A stretch of DNA of 52,417 nucleotides from Helochares maculicollis (GCA_033557835.1 JAWQRO010000149.1:1-52417), one strand, 5' to 3'. Shown: positions 12,301-23,900, counted from the first letter of the stretch. Notes: a model not told the origin generated them from the letters alone. Numbers and translations are program-made.

Positions 12301-12833
12301 AGCCGCGATTCAATATCATCCTTTCCATTCAATTTCGCTGCCACAAGTTTGCCAACTAGAGGGGCAACTCCGCTCTGTATTTTCTCCCCCAGAACAACCT
12401 CCCTATGAACATCCTCACCATGAGCAACCATCTCGCTCTTTTCAGCATGTCTTAAATTTGTGCTTCTGTTTACAGTTTCTCGAGCAACAACATGCTTACT
12501 ATTTATATCTTTAGTTCCTCTGGCAATTCCTTTAGTTCCTTCTCGGCAGCGTTTCAAATTATTTGATGCCTTAACGACGTTATTATTTTCTTCATAGTTA
12601 TAATATTGGGCTTGCACGTTTGATGGCTTGAGGGTGCCTTCGAACGGCTTAACTATTGTTACGTTTTTTCGTTGAAGGTTTAAACTCACGTCCGGCGATG
12701 GGACGCCAAAGTTTTGCTTTATTTTTTGATAAATATCCGATTTATTTGCTGTTTGAGTTCGAGTGGCGTCCGGAAGGAGAAGGATGAGGAAGAACGCCGG
12801 ATGTATAACTTCCTTAAAAATCGTCCCTAGCAT
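6080..12833 (-). CDS. Prominin-like membrane glycoprotein gene, 5' part (five exons, incomplete at 3' end)
   Basis: Prominins are five-pass membrane glycoproteins of plasma-membrane protrusions; insects have divergent prominin-like genes. I joined five minus-strand exons: 12833-12262, 11783-11557, 8755-8700, 7213-6993 and 6363-6080. Every junction has GT-AG ends and the reading frame is kept throughout (1,360 nt, 453 codons plus 1 nt). The order matches the family: signal peptide, extracellular N-terminal region, the segment with LFPEEYPLG that aligns with the prominin VQP..FPED..L region, TM2 (about VFSWIILWIIISLTLPFAVL), a short Cys-containing loop (YMCCPTRGN), TM3 (LLLLLILSCIFCMIVAN), then a long extracellular helical loop with KNTEMQI and DLNEVEGLLG, which correspond to NETPEQI and DLNSINSVLG in vertebrate prominin-1. 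The donor after the fifth exon (GCAG/GTGAGG, phase 1) shows the gene continues; I found no convincing sixth exon down to position 1. The family call is strong; exact exon ends need transcript data. Confidence 0.85.
6993..7213 (-). CDS. Prominin-like exon 4 (TM2 and start of TM3)
   Basis: A strong acceptor with a long pyrimidine tract (CTTCTTCATCTCGTTTCAG) precedes LFKVEGLVFSWIILW. A hydrophobic TM2 of about 22 residues is followed by YMCCPTRGN. That is a reduced version of the cysteine-rich FCMCRCCNKCGG loop of vertebrate prominins. A polar cytoplasmic loop (IRRLQEGSISSFNSDLLESYKGK) leads into TM3. The donor CTTGATTCT/GTGAGT is phase 2 and splits the CTG codon completed by exon 5. Confidence 0.88.
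7525..7800 (+). mobile_element. Jockey/R1-type endonuclease fragment in prominin intron 3
   Basis: The frame starting near 7650 reads RTRSPATKLIKEILHWCRAH followed by NLKVLFYCDISLQHHIALTG, which resembles the APE-endonuclease segment LxxWCxxNNLxLIxGCDANAHHxxWG with catalytic residues changed (CDISLQHH for CDANAHH). Upstream, LAQEVHEPYGG (7549) could be the QEPW-like motif of the same domain. It is short and decayed. Confidence 0.55.
8700..8755 (-). CDS. Prominin-like micro-exon 3 (56 nt)
   Basis: This exon was found by asking what could join exon 2 (phase 1) to exon 4 (phase 0). It is bounded by TTTTTACACAG/GTTTAG and TTTTCCAG/GTAAGC, is 56 nt long (2 mod 3) and open in the required frame. 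It encodes (G)LVKDALREHVSYHVLIFQ, which fits the family segment (DTLRKFLQKAYESKIDYDKI in PROM1) between the FPED motif and TM2. Frame, length, splice sites and homology agree. It lies about 2.8 kb from exon 2 and 1.5 kb from exon 4 and is too short for ORF-based gene finding. Confidence 0.75.
8756..11556 (-). other. Intron 2 of the prominin-like gene
   Basis: This 2.8-kb stretch is mostly AT-rich. A GC-richer patch at 9,100-9,330 contains TAAGTGC-type donor text but no frame that extends the gene model. A 102-codon plus frame (9376-9684) resembles nothing known. Confidence 0.55.
11557..11783 (-). CDS. Prominin-like exon 2
   Basis: The acceptor is CTTACAG/AAAT; the first base completes the Thr codon split at the end of exon 1. 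The exon runs NLQDTTKSLTIKLENV to FQLFQPFSMLMDYLFPEEYPLG. The last part matches the family's juxtamembrane FELVHxFLxxVQPxxFPED pattern. The chosen donor is CCCTTGG/GTAAGG (phase 1). The open frame would otherwise run 12 codons further to a TAA at 11519-11521, so a retained-intron form would give a short secreted protein of about 278 residues. Confidence 0.75.
12262..12833 (-). CDS. Prominin-like exon 1 (signal peptide and charged N-terminal extension)
   Basis: The first ATG of the frame is at 12833-12831. It opens a signal peptide (MLGTIFKEV followed by HPAFFLILLLP), with likely cleavage before ANKSD. About 160 residues of polar, charged sequence follow, with few cysteines, several N-glycosylation sequons (NKS, NVT, NRS) and KGIARGTKD-type basic patches. 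The exon ends in CGAAC/GTAAGT, a near-perfect donor, in phase 2. An in-frame TTG farther upstream is not needed as a start. The polar extension has no counterpart that I recognise in vertebrate prominins. Confidence 0.75.
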
Positions 12834-13700
12834 TTCAAATAATTTATACCGCAACTTTATCTTAAAATGTATTTATTCTAGATGTTTATATAATGTGTTC
12901 TGCGTTTTAAGCGTTTTTATCATGTATGTATTTATATTTTTTCCAGTGGTTAATGGGATAGATAAAAATAATTCTTCAATGTGAAAGGTGTTGTAATCTC
13001 ATCAAGCTCTGTGATGTAGAAAATGAGCTGCTCAATTTCCGGTGAAAAATAACTGTCACGAACCCTGTTTGCTTTCAATTAACAAATGGATCGCTCACAT
13101 TCAGCCCGAGACTATTTTCATTCAATACCCCATCGCGGAAAAATATTTTACAGCTGTCATCAGTGAGATTTCATTATCTACCGCCTCGACAGCGAACAGA
13201 AGGGGTTCGAACAAAATTTTTATCACTTTTCCACAACCACACCGACGAACACCGTTTCAAGGGGTGACTCGTTACCGAGTATAAGCACGATCGGCATGTT
13301 AGATGTAACTGAATTAGTGGAATTCCGTAATTATGTGGGTCAAGGAGGGATCTTCAGAGTGGGGTTTCAATTTGGCCCAACATCGAGGATTGACATTCTT
13401 TACAACTATCAAGAATTGTGCCTCTGCGTTGCCTTGTATAATGGATGCTAGTGGGACGAATGGAGTCGGGGTTGTATTTCAACGGCTTCCTTGCGTGTAC
13501 TCGTTCGATTTGGACCGAATCAAAGACATCGCATCGTATCGGTTTCACTCCAGGAATCACCCAGCCAGTTGCTGAACCGTGTTTAAATTTATTACGCCGA
13601 TTTTTCTTGCGCTTTGGCAGCAGCATGCCGGCTTTATTTTGTACTACAAGAGTTTTTCATTTTTGAAACAGCTTTTAAAGCGGAAATCGATTATGTGTAC
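12834..13700 (-). promoter_or_regulatory. Probable promoter/5' leader region of the prominin-like gene
   Basis: The roughly 650 bp from about 13,000 to 13,660 have clearly higher GC and CpG content than the flanks and lie directly upstream of the first prominin-like exon. I saw no convincing TATA box, so a CpG-rich dispersed promoter or noncoding first exon is more likely. Overlapping small ORFs occur on both strands, including a 90-codon ATG-started frame at 13626-13354 (minus) beginning MLLPKRKKNRRNKFKHG. Open frames on both strands are expected from the base composition, and none resembles a protein I know. Confidence 0.35.
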
Positions 13701-14207
13701 ATGAGTATATATTTTTATTGATTTTTTTACTGAACAACGATTGATCATAGCTAGGGCAGTCAAAAGTAATTTTTTAGTTTCTTGGAGAAAATCATCTATC
13801 TATTTTTATTCTTCTAAAAATGTGAAGCTCTTCCAAACTGCTTCAGTGAAGGCACACAATGAGTCGGAGACAATTACGCATTTGCATTTATTTATCGTTT
13901 CTTAGTAAATTAATACATTTGACTCATTCTAATATGGCTTTTGATACGATCGATAGTTTTCACCCTGAGGCGTTCGGAATTTTATTGACAACTAATTACA
14001 TCATTATTAATTATATATAATGTAGTCATTATTTGAAACGAATATAATACAAGGAATCTTGCCAGCTCTTATGTGTTCATAATGAAATAGTTTTGTAAAA
14101 TCGAAATATTAGATATATACATACATACAAATACTCTGACTTTATTAACCAAAATGTGATTAGGACAGTCACAGTTTTGTATTGACTGTTTACTTGTAAT
14201 TTGATAG

Positions 14208-15360
14208 ACAGGGTGCTGCATTAATACGTATTTATATTTAAGCCACATGTTAAGAATGGTAATTTGAACACAATTTGCTATTTGCCTTATAGAAAACATC
14301 ATTTTTAAAAATAGGATGATTTGGGCTTTTGTGCATATTAGAAATGACGCAAATAAACCATGCTGGGTTAAAGAACCATTTTCCATACACAACACCTTTA
14401 TCTCAATGAAAACATCAGTATCAGAATCAAAACACGCCGCTAACACCGTCAAATTGTCGAGCTGAAATTTCGTAATATCTTCCTTATAAAATAGAGACAA
14501 AGGAAAAGATAAAAACAACCATTGAAGACAAATTTTATTGTAGCTCTTTAAGATTTTTTAACCATTATGGGACAGTAGCTGTGTGAAAATTCGTGTGTAC
14601 CAAATATTTAAATACAAAATATTTGACAACAGTCCCAATTTCGATGAAGTTTTCATTGCTTAAATTGTATTTATTTTACATTTCTTTAATATTAAATCTC
14701 CAAGGCGACTTAAATTCATCGCACTAAAATAAATATCCTAATACTTAAAAAATATGCTTTGAAAATGTAGGCACAATTTAGCTTACTTTTTCTTTTAATG
14801 CAGAGTTTGGTTAATTCGGACGTATGCAAATTAGAGGATACTTAAAAATTAAATATCTTATTCGCTGATCTTGAATACATCTACATAAAAATGAGTTTCT
14901 ATTATATCTATGCTTATAGTTGGTTGTGCTTTTTATGAGCTCTCATTTTTCACATTTTGTTTACTATAAATCGTTGGTTTCTTTGATATTTCATACTTTA
15001 TTAGCTCAGGTGATTTACATGTTGCCAGAAATTTAACAAGTTTGGATATTTGTAAATAAGAAATTAAATATAAATTTAGTTCGTCATTTGTTTTTTAAAT
15101 CTGTTTATTCTTCTCCAAACGAAACGTTTTTTTATAACTTCGTCTAATACAAGTTCAGCTATTTTGAGCGTAGACAAAAGATGATTCTTTTAAATAACAA
15201 TAAAATTCATCTGTGCTCAACCTATGACGTTAAAAAGAATTCAACCAGTGGCCTTTAACATAATATAAGTTAATATCTCGGTTATAAAGTATGACATATA
15301 ATTCAAACAGAAACCTGTCGGTTTAAATGTCTTATATATACTAGCCCTTAAAGTTTCGGA
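14208..15360 (+). repeat. Unclassified dispersed repeat family, copy C
   Basis: It begins ACAGGGTGCTGCATTAATA and contains CCATGCTGGGTTAAAGAA, AACAACCATTGAAG and, near its end, CCAGTGGCCTTTAACATAAT, each shared with copies at 15.55 kb and 39.6-40.9 kb. The internal tandem units found in the other copies are reduced here. No coding capacity was recognised; the 149-codon minus frame at 14069-14518 spans its edge and is not convincing. Confidence 0.7.
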
Positions 15361-15550
15361 GCGTAATAACTTATTACAAAAGTTTCTTTACAAATTCTGG
15401 GAAATTGTAATATTTCTTTCTAATTTTAGTTAATTTGGGCTTAAATAGTAATAGTTTTATTAAAAAACGATACCATTAATTAATATTAAAATAACAAACT
15501 CACATTATCATTTCTTTCATTTATAATAAAATACATATCATCATGCTTAT

Positions 15551-16915
15551 ACAGGGTGTTGCAGAATTAATTTTCAATACTAAACCCACAGGTTAAAAGT
15601 GCCAATAAGACCACGACCTAGTATTTTAAAAGTATAAATAAAAATGTTGAAAATTTGACTAATAGACCATGCTGGGTTAAAGAATATTATACAATGGCAC
15701 CGTTATTGCTATAAAAATATCATCACAATCAAAGACGTCGTTAAATCCTTCAAAACATTGAGAGACATTTTTTCATGAACGCAAACCCGTCCTTATCAAC
15801 GAGAAACAGAAAAAGAAAATAAGCATCCGTTGAAGTTAAATTTTATAGCTCATTGTTTTTTCGAATCATTTAAAACAGAACGTGACCTCGAATAAAGATC
15901 GCTTTGTATTACTATATACCGCCGCAAGAAAGACGATAACATCATACATCGCAAACCAACACCATCTTTATCTCTATAAAAATACCGGCATCACAATCAA
16001 AACAAAGCGTTAGATCCCTCATAATCAGGAGATAAAATTAATTCACCAAAACAAAACCTTCCTAATAACATAAATACAGAAAAAAGAACATAAACAACCA
16101 TTTAAGTAAAATTTTATTCGAGCGCGTTATTTCTGATCTGAATATCGAACGTGACCTCGAAAGAATATCGCTTTATATTACCGCCGCAAGAAGGGTGGTT
16201 ACATCATACATCGCAAACAAAACAATTACTTAATTGTCGACATTCTTTATCGTTTAAATTCGATGACTATTTAAATACGATTCACTACAGACAATTTCTA
16301 TCACAATCAATAGTACAAATTCATGATATTGCGAGTACAGAAAAACATGCACAGCTACTATTGCGTCTGTGGTTGTAAATTTATTGCGCTTTACGGTTTT
16401 TGATGAGCATCCACTTTCATGTTTATCACCTTGTTTACAATAAAATATTTTTTTGTTTCGTCTTTAGTAAGTTCACATGACTTGCATATTAGTAAATATA
16501 TCTTTCTTTGAAAAAGGCATAAATAAAAGTTTAGCTAACTTACATAATAGTAAATAATATATTAAAAACAAAATGAAATGAACGCAATCCGACCAAACAT
16601 GTGGTACTTGCATTTCTCTCCCGTTGAACTTTATTGGGCATTTAACTTTTTTCACTCGTCTTTATTTCTTTTCAACGTTTTTATTACTATTTCGTCAGTT
16701 TCGAGTCCAGATGTTTTCATCATAATCAAGAAGACGATTCTTTGAAATACCGATAAAATTCGTCTGTGTTCGACCGACGATGTCATGGGGAATTCCAACA
16801 GTGGTTTTTAACATATACATGTAATTAATATCTCGGTTACTAATTCTGCCTCAAAATTCAATCAAAAACCTATCGCTTTTTATTTCTTATATCTACCACT
16901 CCTTTAAGTTTTGTA
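15551..16915 (+). repeat. Unclassified dispersed repeat family, copy A (with internal tandem units)
   Basis: It begins ACAGGGTGTTGCAGAATTAA. Two internal units of roughly 260 bp (about 15,700-15,955 and 15,956-16,215) each contain GAACGTGACCTCGAA, CGCTTTxTATTAC, CCGCCGCAAGAA and CATCATACATCGCAAAC. A unique 3' part reaches AATTCCAACAGTGGTTTTTA and about 100 bp beyond. It lies about 190 bp downstream of copy C in the same orientation. No transposase, RT or tRNA-like head was seen. Confidence 0.75.
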
Positions 16916-19900
16916 ACCTAATTTTTAAGCTTGATGTATAACAGATACTCGTGTAATGCAAATTTTCTTTTCTGTATCAAATATGTTCAGGCCTTAATGA
17001 ATAAGTAATTAGATAATTTTCTTACTTACAAAGCATGTGTGGATAAGGTAAAGTATGATGCAAAATAGCAATGCGGACTTAATAAAAAGCACAGTAAATG
17101 AAATAAGATTCGAAGTAAAAGAAAGATATAAAAATAGTCTTGCTATTGGTGCTTTAAAAAGGGCAAATTTTCTACTGAAATATATCTTTTGCATTCAGTT
17201 TACTTTTTTAAAGTAGACGCCAATTCCTGATGTTTTTAATTTGAGGTTCAGCTGCATAAAGACATTTTTTTCACTTTTGATCTTTCCCAAAGAAAAACCC
17301 CGTTTAATTACATGAAAAATATGTGTAAAAGTCCTTTGAATGTAAAAAACAAGTTAAGCTTGAAAGAACAAATTAAACTGTTAGTCGGTATCCCGGAAGG
17401 ATTGTCCATAAGAAGTACGCAGTTCGTCAACATGTAAAGCGTTTAGAACTGAAATTTGTTCTCAAGTAGAAATTCATCTGAAACTCAGAAATTCGTTGTG
17501 GAAATGCAGTTCTTGCATCCGCATGACATTTCCTGTGGGAACAAGAATTGCAACGTACTCAAACTAAACTGCGCCCTTCTATCGTTCGGTCTTGCAACAG
17601 CGGCGTTTTCAAATCTAATTCCTTGCCAAAACGGCTTCATAGTCCGCTTGATTCTACAAGCAGAACCAGCTGTGCTTTCAAAAGCAACAGACACGGCGTA
17701 GTTTTCATTCGCAGGCTCGTGATCCTGGCTTTAACTGAATATATTTTGCTCAAAGTGAACTTTGATGCAAATTACCGTTTGGTGTTCATATCAATTCTTC
17801 AAAGAAACACCGAATTTTAGAAAATAAATATTTTGAAGTTATGTTTGATTATTCTGATCAAATATATTAAATTCCTTCAGGATCAAGCTGTGATTCACTT
17901 TAGTATTTTATTGCGAATCGCGAGAACAAGGTTTTCTAATTTCATACCTTGAGAGATCTGTATTTTCTTTTCAGTTCTTTTCTCGTTGTCTTGTTGCATT
18001 ATGACTGTCACCTCTGGATTATACTGCTCCGCCCCTTTAACCCTCTCTTGTTTGTTTACAAATTGTAAAGAAATACACAGGCTTATAAATAGTAACCTTT
18101 TAGTAACATCGATAATATATGGTATCAGGATTTCATATGTTTGACAGTGCTCTTTGCAGGTAAAATTCTCAACTGTATTTAAAAAATCGCGCAAGAATTT
18201 TGTTTTACTTAGCTTTGTCTTCACGTTTTGCCATTTATTCCTTAATATGACGTTATCTGAGATATAAAAAGTAAATAATGCCAGCAAATGATATGAAATG
18301 ATGAATGTAGGGGAGTCTGTACGTGCCGTGATGATTTCATATTAATTTTTGCTCTATTAAGAGAGTTAATCTAAAGGAGAAATAGTTCAAAACAATTTGG
18401 TTGGAAGCATTGGTAGTTTTCTTGGAAATTAGTGTAAAAATATTTCATTAATTCAGAGAAATATGTGATACTTGTGATGCTTAGCAGCCGAAGATTAAGA
18501 AGAGTAGCATCCTTTTATTCCTAGATTTTGTCAGCAATTTCTAAAATATGCCGCAGTTCATTTCGTTTTGTTGAGTGTTTCTGAATGACTTATTACAATT
18601 CTGGCAGTACTAATATTAGTGTTTAAATTAAAATTCATTTATGCATGTATTTTAATGCAATGCTAAAATCTTCATAGCAATCTGCTCTTTAGCTCTTTCG
18701 ATTTTGTTTTTCAAATATTTATGACATATTATATCATTTATTTCACAATTTTATGTAATTTTTCACCTAGAGTTACCTAGTACGTTAAACTATTTTATTG
18801 TTCATTTAACAATAAATAATGTGTTACACTGATCACTAGTGCAGCTTATGCTACAGAAGCACCACGTTCTGGAAGGCAAGTTGAATGAATCGGATGTGAC
18901 GTGCTGTTACAATGGCGTCGATAATTTGCTTATCAAACGTCAAAAATTTTCTATTTTTGAAGCGCATCACTACTAAGGACGAGAAGTAGTTTGTGTTATA
19001 TGTAACAAGGTTCTACGTTTGAGATCATGGAGTAAAAAACATAAATCGTCTTTTGAAAATCGGTTATTAAGAGAAAACTTATACTATAAGTTTTGTTGTG
19101 ACTTTAAAAACACATTTTTAACCTACCACCGAACACCAAAACGAACAATTTTGTAGAATACAGACTGATTGAATAATTCTGATAAGCAGAAATTGACAAA
19201 ATTGATCAACAGAAAAACAAGTTTTGTTCTTCTAAGATAATGCGCGATTTCATACAATTTTGCTAACTCACCAAAGTCTTTTACAGATTTAATGGGATAT
19301 ACTGCCTTTCTCATCATATTCTTCAGAACTTCTGATTATCACTTGTTTCGGTTTATACACAATTTTAGACGACAAAATCATTACTGCAAATGACTTAAAT
19401 CATTTGCTGGCAAATTAATAACAACTATTTTATTAACGCTACTGCCATAAAGATGGCTTTATGTAAATCAATTAAATTCACTATAAGAAAATCGATTTTT
19501 ATTTTTTCGTAAAACATTATTTTTCGATATGTTACTAATATGCTGCTGAAATCTGTTAATCGACAGTTTCTTTAAGTATTGTTGTGAACTTGAACTTAGG
19601 TGGTCTGCTAAGGGGCTACACGTTTTTACTCAAACTATCTAGATAATCTGCATATTACCTACAAAGCCCTTATTAAAACGAAAAATAAGATTTTTTTATG
19701 AACTAACAGCTGCGGATTTTTGCTTTTAAGCTAATAATAGTAATTACATTTATTTTTTATTTATGTCTTAAAAATCGAAATGGTAAATTTTCAAATCATA
19801 GTAAAATTATTTTTAGTTGGTAGTGAAATTTAAAAATTACATCAACAATCACATTTTCTGAAAGCGTGCCTTGTACTAATACATTGTTTTATTTGGCGTA

Positions 19901-20217
19901 GAGATACTTCTGCAACCGCAACATCTTCTTACATTAAAAGCTCTCTTTGCAAACATTGCATTAAGATTTTAAAATTCCTATTTTAGTGTCAAATTTATAA
20001 ACAAACCATTGCTAAAACCATGCAAAAATCCGTTTGATCACGATACTTTATTTGAAACAGATACACTCTCATTAATGTTTCGATATTATGCACTAAAAAC
20101 TTGATTTTTTTGGATACTAAACAAAAAAGTCTTATCATACCCTTTTTCTTGAGAATTTCTCTTAAGACCCATTATGCAATATGTAGCCTACTAATTTTTC
20201 CTTTTTTGTTTTTCATT
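16916..20217. other. Intergenic DNA without supported genes
   Basis: A GC-richer block at 17,480-17,720 is open in three frames on two strands (up to 90 codons) with no recognised product. At about 18,848 a fragment ATEAPRSGRQVE resembles the mariner linker but is too short to call. The 130-codon minus frame at 17895-18287 lacks an ATG until near its end. Confidence 0.45.
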
Positions 20218-20990
20218 AGTTCGTGCAGTACTGCGTAGATGTCCTCTTTTGGTATCGTAGCCTCGCCATTCCCACGGAGGATTTATTTACCTTTTAAGGC
20301 GATCCTCCCATTCCACGGTAATACTTTCATTTTGCTAATTATGTCTGCCTTAGATCTTTCCAAGAGTCGCAGTTGCTCCTATGATTTTTTAATGTCTCGG
20401 TCTTATCTGTCGTTAGATAGTTTCCTTGATCGTTTTACATCAATCGGTTTTGTGGCCTCCCTATTATTAGTCGTCCTTGTGATGTTCCTAGCTCATTAGC
20501 ATTTTAATCATTTTATTATATAGAAAATGTCTAAAAGCTGTTTTTCTTTTATCTATAGCTTTTGAGGTAGTGGGAAGTTGATATGATATCAACGTTTCTA
20601 ATCTAAATCTCAAAGCCATATATTAGTTCTGATAACATATATTGATCAAAAACATTATGTTTTAGATAGAGAAGCATTTCGGATCTGAATATTGTGTAAT
20701 TTCTCACGAATGCTCTCTAAGTAAGCTTGCATCTTCTATTTATTTCTGGAAGCAGCAATCCTGAAACATGAAGTGATTGACCTAAGTGAACGTATCTTTT
20801 AACTCATTTTATGGTGATGTCTATATCTGATGTAAATTCATTAAATGTTTTTATTTTAATCTACTAACTGGTAATATAAAACTCTTTGACTAGATTATGT
20901 CATCCATGAATCGAAGTTCATTGTATATTGCTCCCTTGATTGTCAGTCACTTAGTTTCATGGCAGATGCAGAAATGAATAAGGAAGAGAA
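20218..20990 (-). mobile_element. RTE-type non-LTR retrotransposon relic
   Basis: On the minus strand, sequence near 20,640-20,780 reads IEDASLL, RAFVRNYTIF, YLKHNVFDQYMLSELIYGFE, matching the RAFGRNYPIF...LKSKAFDQCILPILTYGY part of the copy at 5.2 kb. Toward lower coordinates, RPQNRLM and the conserved 3' tail of the frame follow, all broken by stops. The plus-strand 86-codon frame across 20239-20499 is a shadow of this element. Confidence 0.7.
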
Positions 20991-23900
20991 TTTAAAAATT
21001 TTGTTCCTAAATAGGACAAAATAAAATTAAATGTTAAAAATCTTTATTTGCCTATTTTTTGAAAATGTATCTATTGAAGTGGTAAATAGTAAATATTTTG
21101 TCATTTGTACAAACATATATATTTAAAAATCCGTTGATGCAATGGAGGAAATTAATATTTAAAGTTTTCTTTCAAGCTAATGAGTGTCATGTTCAAGTTC
21201 AAGAAGACAAATAGAAGAAATGTATTTTAATATTATGAATAGAATTTAAGAATCTATAGGAATTTATTTTTAAATTCAATCATAATTTAAATAAATTCAC
21301 ATCTCAAATAGTTTACCTTATTAGAGTGTGCAAGTAGCTTTGATTAGTATCTCATTTGTTAAAAATTTTATCTCAATTATTGTTGGGTGACAGATAATTC
21401 AATTTATGTAAATAACATAATTTAAACTGGTATTTCAGTGTAAATTTGATTAGTTTCAGGAAAAGAAATAATCACTTTAGGACAATCCGATTCGAGATCA
21501 TCATTTTGAAAGTGATTATGGTCTGACATTAAAATTATAATGTAAAGACATTAGCATTATATATCATCTGCAAATACCCCGAGAAATTCTTAAGGCAACG
21601 GTCTTTTTTTTTACCACCCTCTGATCTAAATGTGCTCGCTTATAATTGGAGTACATTACCAAGCAAGTCATTTGATCCAAATCCGAATATCCTTAGTAAA
21701 TTCCCGCCTGATTTTCTAACTTCTTCCAACTAAAAAATTGTGTTTCTCTCAGACTTCAAGAATGACGGAAAGCGCTTAGATTTTATCAACCGGGAGGGAA
21801 TTCTAATTTATTTGGTTGGTGGGTTTAGGTGCGCGGAACTTCTGATCCACTCGTGTCACCCGGTAAGTGAAAGAATTTAAAATTTGTTAACCTACACTTT
21901 CTAATTAAAACTTAAATTTAGAAAAGGCCTCTATCGGAATTGCAAATTCACATTCAGTCTTCACTGTCAAAATAAAAACTGTTTTAAGGGCGCCATTTTT
22001 GATTAAAAATGAGAGATAGTATCGTTTAGTGAAAAGGTTGGAGAAAAAGTAATTTTATGGTTATTTAGCTGTCACATTGGAAAAGCTGGAAGTTAAAAAC
22101 CAGGGACTGTCTTAGAATTTACTTTGAGCTGGGTAACAAATGCAGTTTTAACGATCCGTGAACTTCAAGACTCTTAAAAGTAGACACTACATCAATAATG
22201 CAAAGGCACTGTGTGTGATCATTCAAGATATTTCTAAATAGTCTCAAGTAGTATATTGATTTTCAATTGAATTCAAGATTCTTCTCTTTTTATCTATCTA
22301 TTTGTCTATTATTTGAAATAAATTGGTTCGAATCACTTGAAATCACGACATGGGACGAGATAAAAATAAAACGCAAACTAAAATTAAATTGGAGCCCCCT
22401 GGTTTTCATTGGTATTTTCTTTTTCTTTTTACAGTTTCAAGATATTTTATTTGTACACACTCTTTTCATGAATATTCGGTTTTCTAATTTATTGAAAACA
22501 AGTGCAAATACAAAATAATTTTAATTCCGGTAACAAATTATATAATTGTGGAAAATAAGTTGCGATTTTCATAGATGCTTGAAAATATCTCATTAAATAA
22601 TTTTAAATATAGCAACTACACAATTGCACAAACACTTTAAACAACTTCTAAAGCATGTTCTTATTTGAATGTAGAGTAAAAACTTTTATTTACCTCTTTG
22701 TTTTTCGAGAGTATTCTCGCAGTTAGATCTATTTTTTTTTGTTTTCCACTCGACTCGAGTTTACATACACAACTAACAGCGTTTTCGTAGTACGATCTCT
22801 ATAAAATAATGACGGAAATTTTAATTAAATATTATTTTAATGGTTGCCCTATATTTTCATGTTATATGAGTTCAAGCCTAGGTTTGCCTGGACTTTCAAC
22901 AATTTATACTACGTTCACATGCAATTGCTTTTATTTGATTTGAATTTAAAGCTTAAACAAACTTCCTTGTACTTTTATTCTCTTGGTCCTTCAATTTGAA
23001 ATTAGAATAATTTAAACTATGGACTTAATAAATGCTGCCAAAGCAGCATCTTTTGGAGTATCTCATGCGATGCTTATAAATAGGAATGGTTTTAATACTT
23101 TGCAGGGGAAATATATTGTTAATTATAAAATGATCAATTATAAAATTGTTAGTTTTTTCACCTTTTTTATGTGTAAAGCTACCTTCACATTTAGCAAGCT
23201 GACATCGCGAAAATCAATTTAAAGATCACATCAACTAGGTTTATCTATATTAGAAGAGTCCATATAGAAAACAACATTTTGTACTTTTCAGTTTTAATAT
23301 CGCTATTATTATGAATACATAATGTATGCTTTTAAGTCCTGCAAATACAAAGAACATGTGTTTTGCTTTGTTCAGCACAGCTATGCAAAGATACAGTTAT
23401 AAAAAAAGTTTTTGTTAGTGACACAGATACTTAATTTTGCTTAATTTTTCACGCCAAACTACATCTACTATTTGAATCGCCGAATGTTGCATTCCTGGCA
23501 CAGTTAACTAGCTCTTCATTTTGCCATCACATTACAAACCTTTAGCGAGTATTAAAAGTTTCCCAGATTAGAATGATATATGTAAATCATATTTCTGTAA
23601 TAATAAAAGAAGCTCAAGCATATACATAAACAATGACTAAGAAGTAGTTCAACTTAAAAATCTTGTGAGGTAATGTACTTAATTTGACTGATAATAAATT
23701 AACTCTCATTGGAAATTTCTTTAATTTATTTATTTTGATTGCAGATTCGGGCAAGTATGAATTTTGTCAACTTTTTGAAGTACGGTTTTACAGTGTTCCT
23801 AAAGAGAAATACGCAGCGAACGGCCCACATAAGCTGAAAATAATAAAATAGTATTGTACAATAGCAGAGCAAATTATATAATCCAATGAAGGTAAATTAA

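Noticed and set aside
17456..17820. Three overlapping frames in a GC-richer block, one containing HPHDISCGNKNC.
   Set aside because: All frames are open because of composition and none matches a domain; kept only as a note in the stretch description.
17895..18287. A 130-codon minus-strand frame with a receptor-like hydrophobic stretch (VTKRLLFISLCISLQF).
   Set aside because: It starts with TTG, has no ATG before its last part, and only vaguely recalls gustatory-receptor text; no splice partners were found.
18840..18890. APRSGRQVE, resembling the mariner linker motif.
   Set aside because: Only about 12 codons, with no other transposase block nearby; could be chance.
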